Below the pieces are notes generated by a model that worked only from the letters and a program-made list of their open reading frames with translations, did not search any database and was not told where the DNA came from. This document shows, piece after piece, positions 11,254 to 22,887 of a stretch of 64,000 bases of DNA. The stretch's first letter is position 1; every line of letters begins with the position of its first letter. Made by a program: the position numbers and the translations under genes. This DNA is from Zanthoxylum bungeanum. Its lineage: Eukaryota; Streptophyta; Magnoliopsida; Sapindales; Rutaceae. The stretch is from positions 62,001 to 126,000 of the forward strand of contig SKCR01036791.1 of the NCBI GenBank assembly GCA_019454045.1, read 5' to 3'.

Positions 11254-11285
11254 ATTTGTCCCATACTCTCTAAGTCGAGGAGTCC
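11254..11285 (-). promoter_or_regulatory. Polypurine tract region of W
   Basis: On the minus strand, AGAGAGTATGGGACAAAT directly precedes the 3' LTR. The equivalent AGAGAGTATGAGACAAAC precedes the 3' LTR of element Y at 38456-38471. It would prime plus-strand cDNA synthesis. Confidence 0.65.
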
Positions 11286-11789
11286 TTGACTTGGAGAGTA
11301 TCCGTCGAATGTGCCATCTGGAACAAAGCTTGTATGAGTGTCTGATTATTGACTTCGTTCGGGCCCATCAAAGGCCATGCTATGTTCGATGAGGCTGTTC
11401 AATCATTGTAAAAGTGAGGGTCAGTCGACCTGAGATGCCGTTTGGACCTACCAAGATTCATGCAAAACAAAAGTAAAGTGAATACCCAAGATGATGCTTT
11501 TTCAATCTAGCTTATGGTTGAATAATCTTGGACATTTGTGAGTTGACCATGCAAAGAGCTGATGTCGTCTGGACATATCAATGGTGAATATGGATTAAGG
11601 GGATCTCCCAATCCCCAAAGGTAATCCTCAGTCGACCAATCTTGGGCGTGCTCTGTCGTCTGAACCTTTAAGTGATTCTTCGGGACCTGGATGTTGGCTG
11701 TCGAGTCGTCTCGACTTTTCATGGGTTCATGACCGATACTCATTCTACCCAAGAGTGGGTGATCACGTGATCTGATAGGAGAATTAGCT

Positions 11790-12530
11790 AGGTGGAGTCT
11801 AGATGTCGGCTGGACCAGATAAAGGTCTAGGTCTTGAACTGGGCTCGACATGAGCCAATTGAAGAATGTTCCCTTCGACTAAACCAAATGAAGGCCAGGA
11901 AATTCTCCAGCCAAGTCCTGAAAAGGCACAAAGTGGAGTCTTCATGTCGTCTGGACCAGATGAAGGTCCAGATCTTGAATTTGACTCGACATGAGCCAAT
12001 TGGGAATGTTCCCGTCGAGTGGACCAAATGAAAGCCAAGAAATTCTCCAGCCGATTGGTCTTGAAAATGCACCAGATGGAGTCCTCATGTCGTCTGGACC
12101 AGATGAAGGTCCATGTCTTGAACTGGACTTGACATGAGCCAATTGGGGAATATTCCTGTCGACTTGACCAAATGAAGGCCAGGAAATTCTCCAGCTGACT
12201 GGTCCTGAAAAAGCACCAGGTGGAGTCTTTATGTCGTCTGGACCAGATGAAGGTCCAGATCTTGAACTTGACTCGACATGGGCTAATTGAGGAATGTTTC
12301 CATCGACTGGACCAAATGAAGGTCCGTCCTGAAAAGGCACCAGGTGGAGTCTTTATGTCGTCCAGACCAGATGAAGGTCCAGGTCTTGAACTTGACTCGA
12401 TATGCACCAATTGGGGAATGTTTCGTCGACTGGACCAGATGAAGCCCAATAAATTCTCCAGCCGACCGGTCCTGAAAAGGCACCAGGTAGAGTCTTCATG
12501 TCGTCTGGACCAAATGAAGTCCAGGTCTTG
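11790..12530. repeat. 143-bp tandem array in the 3' region of W
   Basis: About five units start at (GAGTC of) 11936, 12079, 12223, 12347 and 12490, with a partial unit before. Spacing is 143, 144, 124 and 143 bp. Each unit has CATGTCGTCTGGACCAGATG, AAGGTCCAG and GAAATTCTCCAGCC. Because the sequence avoids stops in several frames, long open frames run through it on both strands, but 143 is not a multiple of three and no protein is implied. Related blocks occur in Y (37758-38360). Confidence 0.92.
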
Positions 12531-13068
12531 AATGATGTTGCTTGGCTTTGCATGCTCTATTCAAAACCAATGAAAATGGTTGGCAAACAAAGAGAACATT
12601 AGTACCTGTCATTTGGACGTCTCGTCGATTGAGTTAAGACAACAATATTATGATGTTTAAGTTGTATAGTCGTTAATGACACGATAATGCTTCAAATAAT
12701 CGCGGTTCTATGTCGACTGGACTCATGGTTGGTCCAATGTTTCTTTTGTTGACGTTGTCGAGTCGATTATATGTTTCATTCGGGTGTCTAGTAAGGTCTG
12801 AGGCAATGTGTTAGTGTATGAGGGTAATATCATACCATTTTATCGAGTGGATCAAGTGATGAAACCCTCGTATGTCGTTTGGACATAGTGTTCTTCATGA
12901 CAGTCTGTCTCTTAACGAGAATTCGTTTGAGTCAAACGAGTTTTGAAGTATTGAAGGAGATTCCACAATGGTCGAATGGACATGAAAGAAGCAATCTAAC
13001 TTTGAAAAAGATCCTTAGCCAACAGTATTCTTATTGGGCTTCCATTGGGCCTTGCGTTCCTCGATTGC
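12531..13068. other. Spacer between tandem array and antisense ORF of W
   Basis: Non-coding part of W. It contains scattered GTCGACTGGAC / CGAGTCGATT motifs like those of the tandem arrays. Confidence 0.5.
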
Positions 13069-13080
13069 AATAAATATAGC
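13069..13080 (+). promoter_or_regulatory. TATA-like box for the antisense ORF
   Basis: ATAAATATAGC on the plus strand, about 340 bp before the presumed start codon of the antisense ORF. This would give it its own promoter, independent of the LTR. Confidence 0.4.
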
Positions 13081-13417
13081 ACCAATTCCGAGGCATTTTT
13101 GGCGGGAAAATGAGACGCCAAAATGAAGAAGAGTATAAGAATTCTTGAGGGGTTCATTTTCTTCATTACAAAAGTTATTCTCAAGTCGCAAGGTAGGAGC
13201 GCTCTTCTTGAATTCAAGGTATTCTTCGCATCTTTCCTCGCGTTCTTCAGTTCTTCAAGTTGTTCGTAAGATAGATTCAACTTGTTTTTTGCTAGAATAA
13301 GAGTTTTGATTCTTAGATAGTTTGTGGGAATTTTGGGATTGTGTTTGTGTGAGGTTGTAGTTTGATCTCATAGGGCATCTATTTTAGGCACAATTGTTGT
13401 TTGTAAAGTGAATTTGT

Positions 13418-15658
13418 ATGTCGACTCAGAGTCGTAAGAGCTCGAGTGGTACACCATAGACATGTACATAGACTCGTCTCTGCATGTTGCCTCGTCTATT
13501 AGGATGTTTGATGGTGGTGAGTCGAGTGGTGGCTGTATTGATGTCTTCACTTCACACCAGTAGAACTCTGTTAGGTATCCCAAAAGATGTGCCTCCACTC
13601 CAGGTAGTACCAGTAGAGTCGGGTGGGGAACCTAGTACTAGTGAGAGGATAAACATATTAACGAAGAATCCACATAGTCGAGTGACAAAAAAGACACTGA
13701 TATAGATGAAGATAAAATACTGATTCCCCGAGTCGGTTCAAGTACGGTTAGCGTCGTCGAGTGAACGAATCGACTGTAAGATTCCTGGGTGGATTGGGTT
13801 TTATGAGTGCCCTTTTACAGATGCGTTGAGGTTCCCAATTCCTAATTTGGCGTGGGAGATATTAGACCATTATGGTATAGCTTTGTCCCAGCTAATGCCA
13901 AACATGTGGATGATATTGATATCAGTTGAGGTTCTGACGTTTGAGCTGGGGGTCAGATTCAGGGTGAAGGATATTCTTTATACATATTATTTAAAGGAGC
14001 ATGTAGTCGAGAAAGAGAGATACCATCTGTTCCTTCAACAAAAGAGGGGGAATATGATATCGGGTTTGACCACAAACGATCGAGGAGAGTGGAAAAGATA
14101 TATTTTTTGTGAACAGAGAGGATGTATTTGGGTCGACTGGGTCTGGTCTAATCCCTAAGTGTTGGGGGATAACGAGTGAGTGTTATTTTCCCATGAATTT
14201 TTATTTCGTAGATAAGTCACTTGACTAATATTCTTCTAATATCTCATTTGTAGGTTCGGCTCGGAATTGTAATTTCGATGTTACATTTTGGGTCGTTGCG
14301 AATACCAATTATCTATTGAGTATTCCTCCGCCAGAGAGAAATTGGAGAGTGTTTTAGTGGAAAGAAGGCTAAGGTTGACTCCATTGTGGAAGAAGGTTTT
14401 CTACTATGAAGGTATCCTTTTGTCTCTGACCAAACATATATTGGCTGTTCTTCTCATAACTTGGGCGTGTCGGCTCATTTTCGAGGATTCTTACCTCACG
14501 CGGACTTTAACTATTGAGAAAAATTTGTGCACAGTAGAGAGGATGTTGAGTCAATTCAAAATTTCGTCGGTGGAAGAAATGCTAAAAAAGAAGAGGAAGA
14601 AGAAGATATAAAGGAAGGAGATTGAAGTGGTCACTGAGCCTTCACAACCAAAGAAGGATGTTCCTGAGATTTTCCCCATGGAAGCTACTCAAAAGGCGTC
14701 GACTAAGGGAGGGCTTTCTTCAAAGAAAAATGAAGCAGTTAGTTGACCCGGAGGAGGACTTGGAGAACGTGGTTATCAAGATTCCAAGAAGTGCGACTGT
14801 GATGTCGGATCCTTCCAGTCTGTCCGAGTTGCTGAAGGATTGTTGCTAGAGGAGCATGAATGTTGGCTCTTGACATTGAGGCCACTCGAGGCAGTAAAGA
14901 GGGCCGTCGCTCGAAGTTAGGAGGTAATTGCTACTTAGGTGTCTTTGTAATTACCTTGATTTTTACTGACACTTTATTTTTATATTGTAGACTCTGGAGT
15001 GTGCCATTTTTCAGAAAAAGTATGTGGAGGCCGATCTGAGGAGGTCAAGGGACTTGGAGAAGTTGAACACAACTTTATGAAAGGAATTAGCTGAGACTAA
15101 GGCAGCGATGGAAGACGTAAAGAAGAAGGCGAATAAGGCTGGGAATGAATCCAAAGCGTTGAAGGCAACCTTGAAGCTGGAGAGGGAAAGGACATCGATT
15201 CAACTTGAGGCGTATAAGAAGAGCGTTGAGGTGTTGAAGGAGCAGAAGGTTGAATTGCTTGATCGACTTAGGGAGTGCTATGGAAGCTGTGGTGAAAGAT
15301 AGGAGTACCCTAATGAGACAGTATCTTGATGGGGAGCACAACACTTGGGATCCACAGAAATGGATCAAGTTAGGTGAGAGGTTGTATGCTGGTCTATCTT
15401 TGTCAATTGAGAGGGCATATGCTGAGGTGGGGCAAGAGGCCAGCTCGAAGGAGGTTGCTATTGAAGAGGTTACTGAGGCAGGAGTTGTTGAAGCAATTGA
15501 GGAGGCTCCGATTGTTGGTGCTACTGTAGGTGAATGGGAAGCTGCTGAAGTTGCTGTGAGAAAGTCGGGTCAGAGAAACCTTTGGAGTTTGGTACTGTCG
15601 TAGATGTTCCAGAACCTTACTCGGCTGCTCCAGTTCCTGCTGTCGAAGGTCTTGAAGA
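13418..15658 (+). pseudogene. Antisense ORF of Tat element W (gypsy-type 'Transposase_28' family)
   Basis: Plus-strand gene, opposite to W gag-pol and located between integrase and 3' LTR. The core at 13826-14158 (FPIPNLAWEILDHYGIALSQ, then PNMWMILISVEVLTFELGV, RVKDILYTYYL) resembles the plant family annotated as putative gypsy-type transposon (PF04195). Likely introns are about 14173-14253 and 14923-14990 (GT...TAG before GTTCGG and before ACTCTGG). The downstream exons give a basic region (KKKRKKK near 14600) and a charged coiled-coil-like segment at 15108-15300 (LKLERERTSIQLEAYKKS). The first candidate ATG (13418) soon meets a stop, and more stops follow, so this copy is dead. Its function in Tat elements is not known. 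Assignment of family and orientation is firm; exon limits are approximate. Confidence 0.75.
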
Positions 15659-15914
15659 TTGAAAAACTTATGTTTTGAATTTTTTCATTTGTAGTGTAAT
15701 ATTTGGCTAAAAGGCCTTGATGTAAGAACAATATTTTCCTTTTTAATACATATTTTTATTATCGTGGATGAAATTCAACTATCTTAGCCAAAATAAAAAA
15801 AAACTTTTCATTCTAGTTAGTACTTGGTGGAAATACAACATTGCAAGGTAGTCACCTCGTCCCCTAGCATAGAGTAGCAATTAGTTGAGTGGCTAGTTTA
15901 TGAAAATTTGAAAA

Positions 15915-17529
15915 ACTACCTGTAGAATCGCTTGAGATGTATGACATTCCAATTATTTTGGATGTGTTTGTCGTCTTCTGCTTTCAGTTTGTAGGCTTTT
16001 TGTCCAACAACTTTCGTGATGATGTATAGGCCTTCCCATGTAGGACCGAGTTCTCATCTTTAGCTTCCTTTATGTTCTGAAAAACTTTTGAGGACCCAAT
16101 CTCATTCTTTAAACGTTCTACTCCTCACATTTTTGTTGAAGTATCTAGACATCCTCCGCTGGTGGGCAGCAAGTCATATGGAAGCGTTTTCTCTGAACTC
16201 TTCAATGGTGTCGAGATTATTGTTTAGAAGTTGTCTGTTGGTATCTTCCTCGAGCCACTGGTAACATGGTGATGGAATATTACACTCTGTTGGAATGACC
16301 GATTCAGTTCCAAAGGCCATGGAGAATGGGGTTTCTCCAGTCGAAGATGTAATGGTCGTCCTATATGACCACAAGACTCCTGGGAGTTCATCTGTCGATG
16401 CTCATTTCACCTTCTCCAACCTTTTCTTCATGGTGTTAATTATTGTCTTGTTGGAATACTCGACTTGATTGTTGGCTTGTGGGTAGCGTAGGGTCGAGAA
16501 ACTTAGTTTGATTCCCCAACTTTTGCAAAAATCTTGGAAACGATGACTGATGAACTGGGAACCATTGTCAGTAACACTCTCTTTGGGTAGACCGAAACAA
16601 CATATGATGTTCTTCAACACAAAGGTTTATACTTCCTTATCTCTTATCTTGGCGAAGATTTCCGCTTCAACCATTTGGAGTAGTAGTTTGTCAAGGCAAG
16701 CATGTAGACTCGCTGCCAAGGGGATAATATAGGATTGAGTCTCTCTGGTGGAATGTGAGAGCCTGGGGCAATAATGCGCCAATAATATCCTGCAGTATGT
16801 GCTCGAAATGCAAGGCTTCTCCCTCTTGAATGATTCCCACACTCACCCTCATGTAATTCGGCCAACACATAGTGTGCTTCTTTGGGAGTGAGGCACTTGA
16901 GGTAGGGTCCAAAGAAAGATCTTTTAAGAAGTTGGTTATTGTAGAGAGTTAACCTTGTAGCTTGACATTGAATCTTATGCGCCTCTAATTTTTCTGTTGG
17001 CAGCGTGATGTCACGCAAGTATCTAATCAATGGTATGGTCCACGAGTCGACTGGGTCGATATGGGCGACAACTTTAGTTTCTTCTTTACAAATAGCGGGC
17101 CATTATAGATATATTAGAGGGATAAAATTGGGTTTATCTCCTTGCATCGTAGACCCGAGAGTGGCCAGAGCATCCGCGTGAGTGTTTTCAGTCCTCGTAA
17201 CTTGCGAGATTATGAATGATTCAAATGTCAACTGAATTTCTTTAACCATCAGCAAATAGGCTTCTATTTGGGACCCGCATGCTTGGTATGATCCTTGGAG
17301 TTGCTTGAAAATTAATTGTGAATTCGACATCACCTCAACTCTTCTAGCCCCTAACTTCTTAGCCAGAATAAATCCGGCTATCAAAGATTCGTATTATGTT
17401 TCATTGTTGGTGACTTTGAAACCACACTTGACTACTTGTTGTATAGTGTCGCCCGCTGGGCTAGTAATCACAATTCCCAAACCACAGCCACGTTTTTTGT
17501 TGGATCCGTCGACTGTGAGTCTCCATGTT
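15915..17529 (-). pseudogene. W pol: RNase H and integrase, broken
   Basis: Minus strand. The RNase H starts at the copia insertion (TVDGSNKKRGCGLGIVITSP, near 17500) and runs through 17103 with EVMSNSQL and HADALATLGS. A stop replaces the usual glutamate position in NNET*YESLIAG. Integrase follows: LTPKEAHYVLAELHEGECGN and the zinc-binding H-H region at 16830-16890. A deletion then fuses HIPPERLNPI to NYYSKWL and removes the first catalytic Asp. The remaining core is VTDNGSQF near 16550 and [14 protein letters not shown] near 16470 (second Asp and Glu). The C-terminal integrase segment (LGP.WEGPY-like, in a shifted frame) ends near 15915. The protein is clearly Ty3/gypsy and non-functional. 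Confidence 0.9.
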
Positions 17530-19464
17530 TGTTAGGGATATGCCTTATACCCAACTTATGGATGAGATATATGTACTGTATTTGTAATATTTTTCATTAA
17601 TTAATAAAATGGCAATCTTTATTATACGTGTCTTACATAAATTATATGAATCATCAAAACATTGTAATAAAGCCCTTGGAGTAATAAGATGATGGCTTCC
17701 ACGCATTTTGAGAATCATTACTCTCAAACGTTCCTAGTCATAGTTTTGTGAATAATCTGGGCGTTCACAAAGCGGAGAGACTAGCATGATGATATGATCT
17801 GCCCTTAAGGGGGTAGCCGATCTCATAGGCTACTAGCAGAGATCTGTCCGCTTGGTGTATCACATGGATGCATGCGTTGCTCGTGTCTATCGAACCGACC
17901 GCCGAAAGTTTTCACATGGAGTGTTTATCCATGTATCTGTGAGAACTTTCATGTATCGACTACATGACTAGTCCTTAGACTTGATGTCTTTACAATCTTA
18001 TGTGTGGATCAAATAACTTTGACATTCTCCTTCCCCGGTTCAAAATATCCAATCATAAGGGTATGATTGGGTCATTTGTTTAAACACATGAAGTTGTAAA
18101 GATACAACAGAGAATCGCCACTCTCTCGGATAATATTTTCTTATAATAGTAGTATTCCAGTTCGCGGGTTGATATGTGTGATCAGTGCTTGAGACTGTGG
18201 TCGCAGCAGAAGAATCATGTGAGATTCTTGGGTTAGCACGATTCCTGACACTATCAACATCATACCTTTGACCATATGGGTAGACACTTTCCGTAACCCT
18301 AGGTCAAAAGGTGGGGATACAGTGAAGCGAGGGACCGTATCATATGTAAATCGCATACATAATGGGTATATATTTTCATTCTCATTTGGGGGCCTTGGCA
18401 TGTTGCTAGATGTCAACCTTGGTCATTGAAATCGAACGACCATCTGATCGGAGGATAATTTATGTTCGATTAAATTATCACGATTCATTTCATGTCCAAC
18501 TTGAGGGGAACCCAAAAGGTCACACACAACAAAGTCGAAATCAATGGTTAACAGTGCACAATACAAATTTAACAGCATATATGATTACTATAGGAATTGT
18601 TCATAAATAGTTCAATGTGTTAAATTATTGAATATATCATTTATGAGGTTCCATAGTGGCTTAGGGATTGGTGAATGACGATATAGGTAATTTGGGAATT
18701 GGATAAAAAATAAATAAAAGCGCAAATGCTTAGCTTTTTTTTATTTGTTATTTATTTTGAATTCCAATTCGACCCAAACTCTTATTAAGGTTTTATAATA
18801 TCATTAAAACACTAAATTAAGATCCAATGGCTAAGATTAAATTAACATTTATCCCACATCGGATTTTTAATTAATTTTGTTGTCTTTGGAGCACCTATAT
18901 AAACCCAAAGAATTCTTTACAAATTTTTACACCAAAACCTTTCATATCTTAGGTTTATATAAGTGAGCAACTCTAAAGTTTAAGAGTAAGCTACTGATTT
19001 TGAGGATCCTTAAGTCTAATTGACTAGAGGAATCTCAAGTTAAAAGTTTTGAGGTATTTGTCTAGGCTAGCACCAAGGGCAAAATACCCGTGCACTCAAG
19101 GCGTAGTCTTGCCGTTGAGTTTTGGCTTTGGTGTGTGCATCTTTGGAGGCCACACACTTGGGTGGCTCTTTAGAACATGGAAAAGCTTGCTGAGTTCGAG
19201 AAAAGCTTGTAGATTGGAGGGAGGACTGGAGGGGTCTTCAGTTCAAATAAGTCTTTTTTTCTTTCTTTATTTTAATTAGAGTTCTTATGATAGTTAGCAT
19301 GTTTATGTTTATGTTCTTTGCATGTTTTATGAGTTTTTTATGCTTAGAATATATTGTAACATGCCTAGGCTTGTAGAATAATCAAAACAAATGGGTCTTG
19401 GGCAAAGGGATAGCGGCATCATAATTTTAATTTTCCGCTGCGCACTCGCGGCCGCTTCCCAACA
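17530..19464 (+). repeat. 5' LTR of S
   Basis: 1935 bp, from TGTTAGGG to CCCAACA. TATA box CTATATAAAC at 18895-18904. A PBS follows directly. Its first 1.17 kb is matched by 24694-25861. Confidence 0.93.
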
Positions 19465-19465
19465 G

Positions 19466-19480
19466 TGGTATCGATGCGCC
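19466..19480 (+). promoter_or_regulatory. Primer-binding site of S (initiator tRNA-Met)
   Basis: TGGTATCGATGCGCC directly after the LTR, close to the usual copia TGGTATCAGAGCC. Confidence 0.85.
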
Positions 19481-20835
19481 ATTTTTGTTTTGATTAGTTC
19501 TCTCTCATTTGAACTCGAAATTGGGTGTGTAAAAGCTCGTTGGAAAGCTAAACCCTGAACTTACTTTTAGGCACACGTTTTGCATGATTTGATTAAGATT
19601 TGAATTGTGAAATTGCATTTAAATTTCACGCATCTGTAAAAAATGTGAATAGTAAATTTATTTGATTAAATAAAATGCAATATCATAATTAATATTAATC
19701 AAAGTTATTTAATGCCTAAATAATTCCAACATATTAAAACTCATATGCTTGATGATTTCTATGTATGATTAGAATTGACATGATTATTTTAAGGTGCAAG
19801 AGACTTTCTAAGGAATATAAAGTATATTGCTTTTCCATTAGCTAAGTAATTATTCCGTGATAAACTTAGAGATTTATTATCTTTAAGGCTAATAAATATA
19901 AATCACTTGTTTATAATAAAAGACATTATAAAAGATACAAGTGGGGTGGGAGACCAAGGCGTTAATAAAACTTTCCAAACTAAAGTTAATTAACCAAAGG
20001 TATTACTAGGTTAGAAATGATTTGGTTGTTTTTCTTCACTCAATACCTTTTTATGGCCAAAAGAAAAGATGTGAAGACATCTAGATAATCATTTACTCAA
20101 AGCTTACCTTAAAGCATATTTAAAGTGTTTGGACTAATTTGGACGATCTATTGTTTATTCCTGTCACCAAGGCAATAAGAGCCTAAGAGGTAAGGTATTT
20201 AAGAGAGTTGGCTCCACCCTCCCTCTGGGGAATTTTCAATGGAGGAATCCATTTGACAGTTATTCACTTAAACTTGCTAAAATCCTCAATAATAATTTAA
20301 GTCTAAAATTTGCCTCCCATTGTAAAGTATAGACCCAAATGGGCTTAACCGTATTGGCAGGACTAGACTTTACCAGACTGACCAATACCAATTTGTCCCT
20401 AAATCATACTATTGACAATGGTTTGACTTTTCTGAGTCATAAGACGCAGCGACCCTTAGGCGTGGTCTTATAAACTTAGTGGCAAAGATTGAGTGTCCAC
20501 AAGACTAGCATAAGCTATAAACATGTTTGATTGTCCAACCCAATGATCAAGGAATTGTGATTTATATCATAAATTGGTTGGGAACCTACCTATTATCATA
20601 TTTTATAACGACCGGCCCTAGTCGGAGTTATGAAATGATGATAATGGGATCCTTGCCCACAAGAAATCCATCATATTGGGGTTGATGCGATTTGCTTAAA
20701 ATTTTAAAAACAATTGAGTGGGAGCAACTTCATAATATTAAAAGCCCATGTTATTATGAAACATTAATGAAAATATATTCATAATTTTAACATTCTCTCT
20801 TAACATGTGGGTTAAAATATTTCACAAACATTCAA
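19481..20835 (+). other. Untranslated leader of S
   Basis: 1.35 kb between PBS and gag with no coding potential; typical of long-leader copia elements. It contains a short AT-rich part (19600-19900). Confidence 0.7.
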
Positions 20836-21697
20836 ATGGCAAACAGAGTATCACTTCGTTCCATCCTTGATGAGCATAAGCTCAAAGGGGACAACTACAA
20901 TGACTGGTTTAGAAACCTTAAAATTGTCTTTCGACAAGAAAAGATTTTCTATGTTCTTGAAATACCATTTCCCCTGAACCCGCAGAACACATCGATGATG
21001 ATGAGCAAGCAGTTTTTATAATGCTTGGCTCTATGTCGGACGAACTTCAGAAAGCTCACGAAGATATGGATGCTCAAACCATCATCTTTCACTTGAAAGA
21101 GTTTTATGCAACTTCCGTTCATACTGTGAGATTTCAAGTGTCATGTGCCTTATTCCAAACACGGTATAAGGAAGGATCTATTAGTGGACATGTGCTTAAG
21201 ATGATTGGCCACATTGAAAAATTGGCCAACCTCGGGTTCATCATGGATCATGAGATAGGTCACGATCTAATTCTTCTGTCCTTACCAAAAGACTTCTCGA
21301 ACTTTATTAAGCAGTTTCATCTGTCTAATAAAGCAAACAGAGAAGGACTTGAAACCGGAGCTTAAAACCTTCGTCATGCTTACGGGTACGGATCTGAAGC
21401 CACGAGGCAATAAGGCCAAGGCCAAGGCTCCAGATCACCTAAAGCCCAATGGTAAGGTGTAGAAGAAAAAGGGAAAAGGGGAAGGAATGTTTATTTTGTG
21501 GAAAGAATGGTCATTGGAAGAAAGACTGCAGATCCTTGAAGGCCAAAGAAGCTAGGGAAGCCCAAGAGGCCAAGAAGCCCAATGCTTCAGGTATGTTGTA
21601 TATGATTGAAATATATTCTCAAAACTCTGAACCTTCTACTTGGGTGCTTGACACCGGTTGTGGGACTCACTTGTGTAACAATATGCAGGGCCTGTGA
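20836..21697 (+). pseudogene. S gag with zinc knuckle, and protease start
   Basis: ATG at 20836 opens a UBN2-type gag: LKGDNYNDWFRNLKIVFRQE. A frameshift near 20985 moves to MLGSMSDELQKAHEDMDAQT and continues to 21365. After another shift, 21449-21697 has the CCHC knuckle CLFCGKNGHWKKDC, a K/E-A-rich linker and the protease start WVLDTGCGTHLCNNM. DTG is intact, but the frame breaks soon after. Confidence 0.9.
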
Positions 21698-22887
21698 AAT
21701 AGTAGGAGACTCCATCATGGGGAGGTTGACTTACGCATGGGTAATGGAGAAAAACTGGCTGCATTGTGCGTGGGGGCTTATTCATTAGTTTTACCGAATG
21801 GTTTAGTTTTAGACTTAGAAGATTGTGTTTATGTACCTTCTCTAGTAAAGAATATCATTTCAATTTCTTCTTTATGTAATAAAGGCTTTTCATGCCTAAT
21901 AAGTTGTAATGAATGTTCTATTTATTTCAATGAAATAAAATATGGAGATGGTATTTTGAATAATGGTATATAGTCTTACAAACTAACAAAGAATGTTCAA
22001 CCTCTAATATATACAATGTTAATCGAATAATATCAATGAATCACTTCTATGGCACAGTCACTTAGGTCATATCAATGAAATAAGATTAACTAAGCTACAT
22101 AAGGATGGGTATTTCAGACCCTTCAAATATGAACCTTATGGAACTTGTGAGTCTTGGTTACTTGGTAAAATGACCAAATTACCCTTCAAAGGTAAATGAC
22201 AGCGTGCAGCGGAGACATTAGAACTCATATACTCTGATGTATGCGGACCAATGTCAGTCACCGCTAGAGGTGGATTCTCCTACTTCATTACCTTTATCGA
22301 AGATCACTCACGATATGGGTATGTGTACCTTATGCGGTACAAATCTGAAGCCTTTGAGAAATTCAAAGACTTCAAAGCTGAAGTAGAAAACCAGCTTAAT
22401 AAAAGTATTAAGTCAATAAGGTCTGACCGATGTGGTGAATACTTAAGCGACGAATTTCAAGATTACTTGAGAGAAAATGGCATTGTTTCCCAGTGGACTC
22501 CTCCAGGAACTCCACAGCATAATGGGGTCTCCGAAAGGAGAAATCGGACATTATTAGATATGGTCCGATCAATGATGCCAGACACGGATCTACCTATTTC
22601 ATTTTAGGGTCTTGCTTTAGAAACTGCAACACTACTACTAAACCAAGTTCCTTCCAAGACTGTTAGTCAAACACCATATGAGTTATGGTCTGGGAAACGT
22701 CCTAGTCTTAGTTATCTAAGAGTTTGGGGATGTGATGCATATATTAAGCTCACACAAACTAACAAATTAGATTATAGGGCAGTTAAATGTAAGTTTATAG
22801 GATATGCCTTGAACTCAAGAGCATACGTGTTCTACGTCCCAAATGAACAAAGAACATTTGTCTCACGAAATGCTAAATTTCTAGAGA
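21698..22887 (+). pseudogene. S protease end, GAG-pre-integrase and integrase
   Basis: 21737-21973 is the remainder of protease (LEDCVYVPSLVKNIISISSL). Near 22050 is the pre-integrase zinc motif (LWHSHLGHINEIRL). The integrase core at 22215-22607 reads LELIYSDVCGPM, then IRSDRCGEYLS, then QHNGVSERRNRTLLDMVRSM. The three acidic residues (D, D, E) are recognisable, but the usual RGGE is RCGE, and a stop truncates the domain at 22606. The C-terminal part continues in pieces to 22887. Confidence 0.9.

Noticed and set aside
11799..12449. Long open frame (216 codons, minus) rich in W, S and R
   Set aside because: It runs through the 143-bp tandem array. Other long frames exist there on both strands, the period is not a multiple of three, and there is no family match.
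15087..15368. 93-codon minus-strand frame
   Set aside because: Opposite of the coiled-coil exon of the antisense ORF; a shadow frame.
19049..19279. 76-codon frame
   Set aside because: Lies in the R/U5 part of the S LTR and has no family features.
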